Source of the DNA: Acidimicrobiia bacterium
GTDB taxonomy: Bacteria > Actinomycetota > Acidimicrobiia > Spongiisociales > Spongiisociaceae
Assembly (NCBI GenBank): GCA_022827785.1
Contig: JAJEIM010000031.1
Coordinates: 96,549 to 135,459 of the forward strand
Length of the DNA: 38,911 nucleotides
Direction: 5' to 3'
Position numbers and translations under genes: made by a program. This document shows, one piece after another, positions 1-7,908 of this stretch (within the stretch, counting starts at the first letter, position 1; each line of letters opens with the position of its first letter). The notes under the pieces are model-generated. The model had not been told where the DNA came from. It saw only the letters and a list, made by a program, of their open reading frames with translations, and ran no database searches.

Positions 1-630
1 ATCTATTCGATCACCCACACTTCGGTGGCGAACACCTTCCTCCTGATCAGCCTCAGCCCGCTGTTCGCCGGGCTGCTCACCCGCGTCGTGCTGCGCGAGC
101 GAGTACCGAGGCGTACATGGCTGGCGATCGCGGGGGGAGCTGTCGCCACCTCGATCATCATGCTCGGATCCGTGGTCGAGGGCGACCTGCCCGGCACGCT
201 GGCCGGTCTTGTCGCGGCGGCGGCGCTCGGCGGGACGCTGGTCGTCCTTCGGGCGCGCCCGCACCTCAACATGGTTCCGGCGGTGGCACTCGGCTCGGGA
301 CTGGCGGCCCTCGTCGGCTTGCCCGCTGCCGTCCCCTCCTCGGCCGACGCCCAGGACTGGGTGAACCTCATCGCTCTCGGCCTGATCCTGGTTCCGGTGG
401 CGTTCGGCCTGATCGCCATGGGTCCAAGGTACATTCCGGCTGCTGAAGTTGCCCTCCTCCTGCTGCTCGAGACGGTGTTGGGGGCTCTGCTGGTGTGGAT
501 GGTCATCGGGGAGATCCCTACGATGGCTACCGTTGTGGGCGGGTTCATCCTGGTTGTGGTGCTGGCGGCGCACTCCGTCGCGACCCTGAGAGGTAGCGGA
601 GAACACCCGCCGACGGAGGTCATTGCATGA
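1..630 (+). CDS. EamA/DMT-family transporter, C-terminal part (partial at window start)
   Basis: The reading frame is open at base 1 and continues to a TGA at 628-630, so the N-terminal part lies outside the window; the GTG at 25 is internal. The visible 209 residues hold about six to seven hydrophobic helices typical of the second half of a drug/metabolite transporter (EamA fold, ten helices in the full protein). The segment ITHTSVANT then LISLSPLFAGLLTR aligns almost residue for residue with the next transporter gene, so the two are tandem paralogues. The substrate cannot be told from sequence; family members export metabolites or amino acids. The stop overlaps the ATG of a 48-codon ORF (ATGA), suggesting one transcript. 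Confidence 0.85.
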   Translation: MYSITHTSVANTFLLISLSPLFAGLLTRVVLRERVPRRTWLAIAGGAVATSIIMLGSVVEGDLPGTLAGLVAAAALGGTLVVLRARPHLNMVPAVALGSGLAALVGLPAAVPSSADAQDWVNLIALGLILVPVAFGLIAMGPRYIPAAEVALLLLLETVLGALLVWMVIGEIPTMATVVGGFILVVVLAAHSVATLRGSGEHPPTEVIA

Positions 631-773
631 TCGTGGCTGCCGCAGCCCAGGATGTCTTCCGCCCGGCCGGGGAAGTGTTCGGCAACGAGATCTCGCTCAC
701 GCCGGAGGGGACTCCGGGGTTTATCGACCGGGCCGCTGGCAACGTCGATCGGGAGGCTCGCGATTCCGGGTAG
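627..773 (+). CDS. Small 48-aa ORF coupled to the upstream transporter, unknown function
   Basis: An ATG at 627 overlaps the TGA of the preceding transporter (ATGA), the classic sign of translational coupling, and reads 48 codons to a TAG at 771-773. About 79 percent of its codons end in G or C, as in neighbouring genes, and its composition is that of a soluble acidic peptide (it begins MIVAAAAQDVF and ends REARDSG). It overlaps the Arg/Ser-rich N-terminus that the next transporter would have if it started at ATG 652, and looks more protein-like than that extension. I do not recognise it. It may be a real microprotein or the remnant of a larger gene. Confidence 0.4.
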   Translation: MIVAAAAQDVFRPAGEVFGNEISLTPEGTPGFIDRAAGNVDREARDSG

Positions 774-1647
774 GGTCTCCCGTCTCTCCGGGCCCGCGAA
801 GGGCCTGTTGATCACCTCCGCGGGGGTAGTGATCCTGAGTGTCCAGGGTGTCCCGATCCGGCTCCTCGAGACGGACGCGTGGACGCTCCTGTTCGCGCGA
901 GGGGTGCTGTCGGCGCCGGGTCTGTTCGTGTTCTTCCTGGTGATGGAGAGGACCGGATGGCGAGATCAGTTGCGCGCGATGGGCCTGGCCGGGGTGATGG
1001 CGGCGGTGCTGTTCGCCCTGGACAACGTCACGTTCATCTACGCGATCACCCACACGTCGGTGGCCAACACCCTGCTGATGATCAGCCTGAGCCCGCTGTT
1101 CGCCGCGGTGCTGACCCGTATCGTGCTCCGGCAGGCGGTCCCGCGACGAACATGGCTCGCCATCGGGGGAGCGTCGGTCGCGACGCTCGTGATCCTGCTG
1201 GGCTCGCTGGCCACCGGAGATCTGCCCGGCACTCTGGCCGCTCTCGTGGCCGCTATCGCAATCGGCGGCACGCTGGTGGTGCTCCGGTCCAGACCAACCC
1301 TGAACCTGGTCCCGGCGGTGGCGATCGGAGCCGGCCTGGCCGGTCTGATCGCACTCCCGGCCGCCAGCCCGGCCTCGGCCGGTCTGCGGGATTGGGTCTT
1401 GCTCGTGCTCATCGGCCTCCTGATAGTGCCGGTGGCGTTCGGCCTGATCGCCACCGGACCCAGGTACATCCCGGCGGCCGAGGTCGCGTTGCTCCTGCTC
1501 CTGCAGACGGTGTTGGGCGCCTTCTGGGTCTGGATCGCCGTCGGCGAGGCGCCGCACGGGGCCACCCTGGTGGGAGGGCTGGTGCTGATCGCGGTGCTCG
1601 CCATGCATTCCGTCGCCACGCTGCGAAACCTCGACACAGCGGGTTGA
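652..1647 (+). CDS. EamA/DMT-family transporter (second tandem paralogue)
   Basis: This is an integral membrane carrier of the drug/metabolite transporter superfamily with two EamA repeats and about ten hydrophobic helices, starting near LLITSAGVVILS. It is strongly similar to the preceding partial gene (shared ITHTSVANT, SLSPLFA, GPRYIPAAEVALLLLL), so the pair arose by tandem duplication. The start is uncertain. ATG 652 gives 331 residues, but the first ~45 are Arg/Ser-rich and unlike a transporter, and they overlap the coupled 48-codon ORF. TTG 808 or a non-standard ATT near 763 would give a more usual length. Substrate unknown. Downstream, 1654-1715 contains nested inverted repeats (TCCCCAG/CTGGGGA around AAGGC/GCCTT) that may end transcription. 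Confidence 0.85.
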   Translation: MSSARPGKCSATRSRSRRRGLRGLSTGPLATSIGRLAIPGRVSRLSGPAKGLLITSAGVVILSVQGVPIRLLETDAWTLLFARGVLSAPGLFVFFLVMERTGWRDQLRAMGLAGVMAAVLFALDNVTFIYAITHTSVANTLLMISLSPLFAAVLTRIVLRQAVPRRTWLAIGGASVATLVILLGSLATGDLPGTLAALVAAIAIGGTLVVLRSRPTLNLVPAVAIGAGLAGLIALPAASPASAGLRDWVLLVLIGLLIVPVAFGLIATGPRYIPAAEVALLLLLQTVLGAFWVWIAVGEAPHGATLVGGLVLIAVLAMHSVATLRNLDTAG

Positions 1648-1787
1648 AGCCGTTCCCCAGCCTGAGGAGAAGGCAGAGCCCCGCCTTGACATCACGCGCC
1701 GGTGAGGTCTGGGGACGGCCGTATATGGGTTTCAACGGTCCGGGGTTACACGAGTCCCCGGCGATCCGGCCGCTACCGGGTTTCTCT

Positions 1788-2199
1788 CTAGGCCGATAGG
1801 GCGAGTGACTCGATACGATCCCGGTGGACCGCGTAGACGAACGGACCCGGTTTTCTGCATGCCCTCGTGATGGCGGGCAGGTTATCGAGGAAGCGCTGTG
1901 CCAACTTGTCTGCCCGTAAGTTCTTCCCGGTGAGACCGAAGCAGCGAACCCGGTAGGTGTTGAGAGCTTCCTTCTCGGCGCTGTTATAGCGAAGTCGCGT
2001 CTTTGGTAAACGCTACCCAGCCTCGCTCTCCGACAAGCCTAAGCCAATCTTCGTCTTTGACCTTTTCGTCGGCAGGGATCCCGTAATGCTCAGCCAGGGT
2101 TACCAGGCGTAGTCCGGCCGCACGAAGCCGGGCAGGTATCTGCTTGCGGCCCAGGCTCCGGTCTAAGAAGAGGTCATGCAGCCCGGCGGGATGCGACAC
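1788..2199 (-). pseudogene. VapC45-like PIN-domain toxin, frameshifted
   Basis: Reading from GTG 2199, the protein starts like a PIN-type ribonuclease (LFLDRSLGRKQIPARLRAAG, then DEDWLRLVGERGWVAFTKD) and hits a TAA at 1984-1986, giving only 71 residues. The rest of the toxin continues in another frame to a TAG at 1788-1790: LRYNSAEKEALNTYRVRCF, then LTGKNLRADKLAQRF, then FVYAVHRDRIE. This is the expected C-terminal half of the VapC45 family (about 135 aa in total). The break follows KDA, where the family normally has KD-x-R-I-R-Y. Loss of two bases from a GCGCGA run, or gain of one, would explain it. The start overlaps the antitoxin stop by 26 bases. The toxin is probably inactive unless ribosomal frameshifting or a sequencing error is involved. 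Confidence 0.75.
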
Positions 2200-2851
2200 G
2201 CACTACATCCTCCAACTCGTCGAGGGGAACCCCGAACTCCTCCGACACCTCGGCCAGGGTCTCGCCCGCCCAGAACCGCTCGAGGACATCGGCCACCCGC
2301 GCGCCGCCGACACGGAAGATCGGAGCGCCGAAGGACATCCTCGGGTCCACCACCACTTCAGCATGCCGGTAGGCGGGTATCCCAATAGACATCGGATACC
2401 CATCCTCTCCGTAGACGATCCTCTGCAGGTAGTCCATTACGATCTCGCTGAACACCCGTTGTCCACTACGGACGACCACCAAGCGCTCTGGCTTCTCTCG
2501 TCGGAGGTGTGTCTCGGCGTAGTCGAAAAGAAGTTCGGCGCCGTCGCTGTATAGCCGCTTCGATGCCAGCGCATGCTCGATCCCCATCTGGTCATCGAGG
2601 GTTTGCAGCGCAGGTCGGATCCTCTGCATCGGCAAGCCGCTGCGCCTCAGTGCCGTGAGGACCACTGCCTCCGCAAGGCCCACGAACGGGATAGAGGGTC
2701 GGCGAGGTCCGTCCGGTTGTGCGTACGTGACTAGCGCGTACTGGCGGGCCCATCGCGAAAGTGTCTGCGTCGGTACGTCAACGATGCGAGCAGCCTCGGT
2801 AACCGCATAGAGCGGCACATCAAACCTAAGACGGTCGCGGACGGCACCCAC
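2174..2851 (-). CDS. VapB45-like antitoxin (DUF433-type, MerR-like N-terminal helix-turn-helix)
   Basis: The product is about 225 aa, close to the length of mycobacterial VapB45 (Rv2018-type) antitoxins. The N-terminus YAVTEAARIVDVPTQTLSRW is a MerR/excisionase-like helix-turn-helix. The C-terminal third (VVDPRMSFGAPIFRVGGAR, VADVLERFWAGETLAEVSEEFGV) is a DUF433 domain, which is also helix-turn-helix-like. It precedes and overlaps the VapC45-like toxin gene, the usual antitoxin-first order, and would neutralise the toxin and repress its own promoter. The start is uncertain: GTG 2851 lies inside the AAGGAGG ribosome-binding-like sequence (2851-2857), so a leaderless start or a later GTG (2818) is possible. 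The antitoxin frame is intact although the toxin is broken. Confidence 0.75.
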   Translation of the reverse strand: MGAVRDRLRFDVPLYAVTEAARIVDVPTQTLSRWARQYALVTYAQPDGPRRPSIPFVGLAEAVVLTALRRSGLPMQRIRPALQTLDDQMGIEHALASKRLYSDGAELLFDYAETHLRREKPERLVVVRSGQRVFSEIVMDYLQRIVYGEDGYPMSIGIPAYRHAEVVVDPRMSFGAPIFRVGGARVADVLERFWAGETLAEVSEEFGVPLDELEDVVRVASRRAA

Positions 2852-2866
2852 CTCCTTACGTTTCCT

Positions 2867-2889
2867 AGAATACTCTCCCTACTTGAGTA
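2867..2889 (-). promoter_or_regulatory. Likely vapB promoter -10 box overlapped by an inverted repeat
   Basis: On the minus strand a TATTCT -10-like box (2867-2872) lies 15 nt before the antitoxin GTG. It overlaps a perfect inverted repeat, TACTC (2871-2875), nine bases, GAGTA (2885-2889). Antitoxins of this type normally bind such palindromes to autorepress. No good -35 box is visible. Confidence 0.45.
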
Positions 2890-2957
2890 CATGCGGAAGA
2901 TCCGGCCGGGGCAATGACCGAAGGATCGGAGAATGGCAACTGAACCTGGGTGTCAGC

Positions 2958-5900
2958 TTAACTCTGCCCGGCGGGCGGGGTGGGTATGCGGACGATCTCG
3001 ATCCGGTTCTCCGTGTCGAAGAGGTCGGCGGCCAGAGCCTGCACGGTGGCTGCCGTGACCCTGGCGAGTTCCTCCAGGGAGCGTTCGGGCGTGAGCAGGT
3101 TGGCGTCGTCGGTGTACAGCCGATTCGTGAGCACGCCGAGCAGCCTGCCGTTGCTGGGCGTGGAGTAGTCAACCTGCGCCACGGCCAGGGCCTGATCGAG
3201 TTCCTCCGCAGTGGGCCCGTTGGCCACCAGATCGGCCAGGATCGACAGGGTCCTGGCGTGGGCGTCGTCGAGACGAGCGGCGTCGGAGGTGAACACGATG
3301 TCCGAGTACACCGTCGGCCGCGGGGCGAAGGCCGGACCGATCGACACCTGCGTGACGTAGGACGCGCCCAACTCCTCGCGTACCAGCAGGGTGAGCCGGT
3401 TGTCCAGGATCACCCTGAGCACATGGGCGTTGACCCGCAGGGACGGGGTGACGGGAATCTCGGCCTCGTAGGACATCTCCATCACCGCGCTCTCGTCCGA
3501 GCTGACCGGTATCTCGCGCCGTACCACCCCGGTCGGGGCGGGCCGGTGGCGGTCGACATACGTGTCGGGCTCGCCCGCCGGCAGCGTACCGATGTAGTGG
3601 CGGGCCAGGCTCGCGACCACCTCCGGGTCGGTGTCGCCGACCACCGCCACCACCATGTCATCGACGTCACCGAGGCGGCGTGTATACAGATCCAGCAATG
3701 ACTCGGCGGTCATCGAGGCGAGTTGATCCCGGGTGGCCACCGGCCGGTGCCATTCGAGGCCGAACCGGGCTTCGTTGTATGCCACCCATGCCTGCCAGGC
3801 CGGGTTCACCTCGGCCAGTTGCGTGCGGATCGCTGCGCTGTTAACCGCTTGATCGAAAGCGAGTTCGTCCACCCTGGGAGCGGTGACCAGTACGTGCATG
3901 AGCTGGAACAGCGTCTCGATGTCGTCGCGGTTCGCGCTCCCATCGAAGCCCTCGAACCTCTCGCCGATCGACGCGTTGAGCGACACCGCGCTCTCGCCGA
4001 GGAAGCGGTCGATCTGGGACTTCGTCAGGTCGCCGAATCCGCTGCCCGCCACCGCCTCGACCGCTCTGGGTGACAGGGCACGGGCACCGGGCTCGAGGGT
4101 TGACCAGCCGCCCAGACTTCTTGCGCGGAGATTCACCGTCGCCTCGACCGTGTCGGAGTACACGAACACCACCCGCGCCCCGTTGGCGAACTCCCACTCG
4201 TAGCCGTCCAGGACACCGGTCGGGCCGCTTGCCACGGGGTCGACCGGATCGGGAAGAGGCAGCAACTCGTCGATGCCCTGCTCCACCGGTGGGGGCTCGC
4301 TGCGGGGAGCGGCCGCGCTGAAGGCGGCTTCCAGGTCGGCTGTGGTGGGCACGCTGGCCGGGTCGGGGCCGACCGCGATCACTAACGGTGCGGAACGCTC
4401 CATCATCCATCTGTAGCGGTCGGTGAGTTCCCCGGCCGTTATCTCCTCGAGCAGGGCCGTGAGCCGGTCGTATCTTTCCTGAGGTGCGCTGATGTCGCCG
4501 CCGAACAGGAAGTGCGAGACGTAGCTGTCCGCGTACGCCGGGTCGGTGATGGTGGCAGCGGTATCCAGCCCGTGCTCCAACGCCGTGACCAGTTCATCTC
4601 GCGCAATGGCCACGTCGACGTCGGTGAAGCCGTATTCCTGGGCCGTCAACAGCACCGAGAAGTAGGCGGCGGAGGCCGTGTCGAGGTTCTCGCCCTGCCA
4701 GTTGGTCCCGTAGAAGCGCAAAAGGTTCCCGTGGTTGAAGGTGCCGAAATCGGGTCGGTCCACCTGGGTCAGCTCGCCCCGGTAGTAGGCATCCTCGAGA
4801 CGGTTCAGGACCATCAACCGGATGAGGGTCTCCATCAGGCCCAGGCGTTGCCCGTCCACCGTCCCAGGTTCGGACGTGGGGATCGGAATGTCCAGCGAGA
4901 TGTAGGAGAAGCCCTGCCCCTCGTCCGTGACCACGTAGTACGAAGGCTCAGGATCCGGCGTCACCTCCGGTAACCAGAACGCCGGTGCGTTGCCCGCCGG
5001 TATCGGCGCGAAATGCTCCTCCACCAGGGCTTGAAGGTCGTCGATGGGAACGTCTCCCACCACGACGACGGCCATGTTGGACGGGACGTACCATGTCTCG
5101 TAGAACGCTCTCAGATCGGCTGCCGTGGTCGCCTCGATGGCCTGGGCCGTCCCCACCGGATGACGTCCTTCGTAGGGCGTTCCCTCCGTGTAGATACGAT
5201 CGAACTCAGCGCTGACGTACCCGTAGCTGTCCGCCACCCGGAACCGGTACTCGTCGAGCACCACGCCCCGCTCGGCCACCACCGCCTCCGGGTCGATGGT
5301 GGCGGCGTGGGCCATCTGCGACAGCACGTGGAGCGCTGTGGCCACGTTCGCGGCAGGATCGGCCGCCACGGTCAGCTCGAAAACGGTCTGGTCGTACCCG
5401 ACGTAGGCATTGGTGTCGGGACCCAGTTCGGCGCCCAGACTCCGGATCGTCGCGTTCAGAGACTCGGCGGTATAGGCCTCGGTGCCCTCGAACAGCACAT
5501 GCTCCAGGAAGTGGGCGTGACCCTGCCCCGGTTCGGACTCGTTGACCGACCCGGCTTTGATCACCAGCCGCATCGTCACGCTCTTGCGGGGCCGGTCGTT
5601 GTTGCGCAGGTAGTAGGTGAGTCCGTTGTCGAGCGTGCCGACCAGCACCGCGGGGTCGATGGGCAACGTCTCCGGGTCGATCTGCAACACCCAGCCGATC
5701 GCGATCAGGTTGGGGTTGGTCAGCGCCCTGCCGTCGGCCTGGACCACGCCTCTGTTGAGTTCGTAGATCTGGGGCCAGCGGTTCTCGTGGCCCAGGTAGG
5801 CCATGGCGATCTTGCGCAACGTGTCACCGGGCTTCACGGTCACGGTCCGGGGTGCGGGCGCCTCCGGCTCGGCCACGGGTTCCGGTTCGGGCTCTAGGGC

Positions 5901-7643
5901 GACGATCCGTCCCCCTCCGCCGACCGGGTAGTCCTCGGCAGTGATCTTCCCGCCGAGGTCAGTGGAGATGTAGTTGGCGAGGGCCTGCTGGTAGCTGACC
6001 CCCAACTTGGTGAACTCGATGTCCGTCAGCGGGTAGCAGTCCCCGCCGCCGACCAGGAAGTCGATGGTGGTCAGCACGACGGGATCACCGGGCACCACCT
6101 GTCCGTCGGCGACGATAACCGTCCCGTCGTCGAGCACCACCTGGCGCACCCGGCCGCCGGGATTGCCCACCAGGGAGCAGTCCCCGTCCCGGGCGATCTC
6201 GCGAGCCGGAGCCGAGGGATCATAGGTGAGGGTGAACCCCGACACCTGGGCGAACTGGCCCCCGGCGCCCGGCAGGCGGTCCAGGGCCTGTTCCAGCAGC
6301 ACCTGGAAGACGTCACGGGGCACCTCGCCCACCACCACGAAGTTGCGGAACGGGGCGATGTCCCAGGTGGTCCCGACTGTGATGTCACCCGGAGGGATCA
6401 CTGAGTCGTTGCGGATGCCTCCGCCGTTCTGGATTGCTACGTCCGGTACGGGGGTTCCGAACTCGTCGGCCAGGTTGGTGGCGGCCGCCCGCAAGGCGTC
6501 GGCCATCAGGTTGCCCTCGTTGGTCGCCACCGTCCGGATCATTGCTCTGCGGCCGTCCAGCTCCACCTCGCTGGCGCCGACCACCTCGGAGCTGATGCGG
6601 GCGACGGCCGCGGTGAGCGGTTCGATCACGCCGGCCTGAACCCCCGGATCGGGCTCGACGTCGAAGCCGACCCCCACGGAGCGACCCTCGGCTGCGGTGA
6701 CGTTGCCGCCCGCATCGAAGGTCACGTTGAGTTCCCCGATGCAGCGGTAACCGCCGGGGGCGGTGACGACCGGCACCATCGTCCCCGTGGAGTCCTCGAC
6801 CATAATCGGGTAGGGCGCCACGGCGTCCGCGCCCGGCAGGCAGGTGTCACCATCGTTTCGCAGCAGGTCGTCGCCGCCTCCGGCTATGACCACATCCACG
6901 CCGGAGAGGCTCGCCACGAGTTCGATCTCCTCCGCGACGTCCTGGAGGTGGCTGACGAGGACGATCTTGTTGACTCCGTCAGCCTCCAGAGCCTCCACGG
7001 CGACCCGGACGGCAGGGAGCACCGGCGAGACGACCACGTTACGGGGACTCGATATGTTGGGCAGCATCGGCGTGACCGCACCGACAACTCCGATCCTCGC
7101 ACCGCCGGTGACGATCACCGTGCTGGGGGCGATCAGGCCCTCGTCGACCAGCGCCTGCAACTCCGGCTCGGCGGAGAAGTCCAGGTTGGCCGACAGGAAC
7201 GGGATCGCCGGATCGAATCCCTTGATGAAGCGGGCGGTGACCTCAGGGCCCATGTCGAAGTCGTGGTTGCCCAGCGCCATCGCGTCGTAGACGCCGCTCA
7301 GAGCGACCGAGTCGTACAGGGGGCCTTCCCGCGCCAGCGAAACACCGAATTCCTGGGAGGCGAGGAAGTTGTCACCCGAGGTGAGCGTCACCACACCGTC
7401 GCCGGACGCCCCGGTCTGCAGCTGCTTCATGAGCGTCACGAAGCGGGCCACGCCCGGATCCGAACCCTCGTCGGGCAGGAGCTTCGACTCGCCGTCGTTG
7501 TTGTGCAGGACGGTGAGGACGAAGGCGTCGCCCCCTTCCGTGTCCTGCGCGCCTGCCGAGACCGGAACCGAGACCAGAATCCCGACCAGCACTGCCAGCA
7601 CGGTAAAGAACGCCAACGGACTCCTGCGCCGCCAACTCGTCAT
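2958..7643 (-). CDS. Secreted fusion: 5'-nucleotidase-like, LysM domain, PqqL-like M16 zinc peptidase
   Basis: The protein has 1561 residues. ATG 7643 is chosen because AAAGGAG sits 6 nt upstream and a Sec signal peptide follows (MTSWRRR, a hydrophobic core, then VSAGAQ). Residues ~40-570 are a metallophosphatase plus 5'-nucleotidase C-terminal domain: LHNNDGES, SGDNF, ALGNHDFDMG, LVSHLQD, then TNEGNLMADALR and IQNGGGIRND. Residues ~600-655 are a LysM domain (TVKPGDTLRKIAMAYLG, then WPQIYELNR) that would hold the protein on peptidoglycan. Residues ~665-1560 are a two-module M16 peptidase of about PqqL length. The first module has the zinc motif HFLEH (~709-713) and the distal VVAERGVVLDEYR; the second lacks HxxEH, as usual. 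Acting outside the membrane, it could release phosphate or nucleosides and cleave peptides. The fusion is unusual. Confidence 0.85.
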   Translation of the reverse strand: MTSWRRRSPLAFFTVLAVLVGILVSVPVSAGAQDTEGGDAFVLTVLHNNDGESKLLPDEGSDPGVARFVTLMKQLQTGASGDGVVTLTSGDNFLASQEFGVSLAREGPLYDSVALSGVYDAMALGNHDFDMGPEVTARFIKGFDPAIPFLSANLDFSAEPELQALVDEGLIAPSTVIVTGGARIGVVGAVTPMLPNISSPRNVVVSPVLPAVRVAVEALEADGVNKIVLVSHLQDVAEEIELVASLSGVDVVIAGGGDDLLRNDGDTCLPGADAVAPYPIMVEDSTGTMVPVVTAPGGYRCIGELNVTFDAGGNVTAAEGRSVGVGFDVEPDPGVQAGVIEPLTAAVARISSEVVGASEVELDGRRAMIRTVATNEGNLMADALRAAATNLADEFGTPVPDVAIQNGGGIRNDSVIPPGDITVGTTWDIAPFRNFVVVGEVPRDVFQVLLEQALDRLPGAGGQFAQVSGFTLTYDPSAPAREIARDGDCSLVGNPGGRVRQVVLDDGTVIVADGQVVPGDPVVLTTIDFLVGGGDCYPLTDIEFTKLGVSYQQALANYISTDLGGKITAEDYPVGGGGRIVALEPEPEPVAEPEAPAPRTVTVKPGDTLRKIAMAYLGHENRWPQIYELNRGVVQADGRALTNPNLIAIGWVLQIDPETLPIDPAVLVGTLDNGLTYYLRNNDRPRKSVTMRLVIKAGSVNESEPGQGHAHFLEHVLFEGTEAYTAESLNATIRSLGAELGPDTNAYVGYDQTVFELTVAADPAANVATALHVLSQMAHAATIDPEAVVAERGVVLDEYRFRVADSYGYVSAEFDRIYTEGTPYEGRHPVGTAQAIEATTAADLRAFYETWYVPSNMAVVVVGDVPIDDLQALVEEHFAPIPAGNAPAFWLPEVTPDPEPSYYVVTDEGQGFSYISLDIPIPTSEPGTVDGQRLGLMETLIRLMVLNRLEDAYYRGELTQVDRPDFGTFNHGNLLRFYGTNWQGENLDTASAAYFSVLLTAQEYGFTDVDVAIARDELVTALEHGLDTAATITDPAYADSYVSHFLFGGDISAPQERYDRLTALLEEITAGELTDRYRWMMERSAPLVIAVGPDPASVPTTADLEAAFSAAAPRSEPPPVEQGIDELLPLPDPVDPVASGPTGVLDGYEWEFANGARVVFVYSDTVEATVNLRARSLGGWSTLEPGARALSPRAVEAVAGSGFGDLTKSQIDRFLGESAVSLNASIGERFEGFDGSANRDDIETLFQLMHVLVTAPRVDELAFDQAVNSAAIRTQLAEVNPAWQAWVAYNEARFGLEWHRPVATRDQLASMTAESLLDLYTRRLGDVDDMVVAVVGDTDPEVVASLARHYIGTLPAGEPDTYVDRHRPAPTGVVRREIPVSSDESAVMEMSYEAEIPVTPSLRVNAHVLRVILDNRLTLLVREELGASYVTQVSIGPAFAPRPTVYSDIVFTSDAARLDDAHARTLSILADLVANGPTAEELDQALAVAQVDYSTPSNGRLLGVLTNRLYTDDANLLTPERSLEELARVTAATVQALAADLFDTENRIEIVRIPTPPAGQS

Positions 7644-7672
7644 GCTCACTCCTTTGCCCTTCTCACCTGGTG

Positions 7673-7700
7673 TTTGGGGCCACCGGGCGTGGCGTCCAAA
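7673..7700. repeat. Inverted repeat in the leader of the nucleotidase-peptidase gene
   Basis: TTTGG (7673-7677) and GCCAC (7679-7683) pair with GTGGC (7689-7693) and CCAAA (7696-7700) around a CGGGC loop. It lies 30-57 bases upstream of the ATG at 7643, so it could be an operator or a leader hairpin. The rest of the 265-base gap (7644-7908) shows no gene I can support. Confidence 0.35.
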
Positions 7701-7908
7701 TCGCAACGGGAACATCGAAACCATGGCCCCCAACCTGCAGCACGCAGATCGAGTCTTCGGTTGGGGAGTCCCACCAAGGGAGCCGTCGTTTCGCGACCCA
7801 TGCGGCTCTGGAGCCCGGAGCCTCGGGCGCCTTGGCCGCGACCGTGACATTACCGGGTGGGGCCGACAAGTTCACAACCCTTCGGGCGCATCGGCCGCGA
7901 CTTCGAGG

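Noticed and set aside
7644..7850. 69-residue N-terminal extension of the nucleotidase-peptidase protein
   Set aside because: It is Arg/Pro-rich and precedes the Sec signal peptide. ATG 7643 has a good ribosome-binding site at the right distance.
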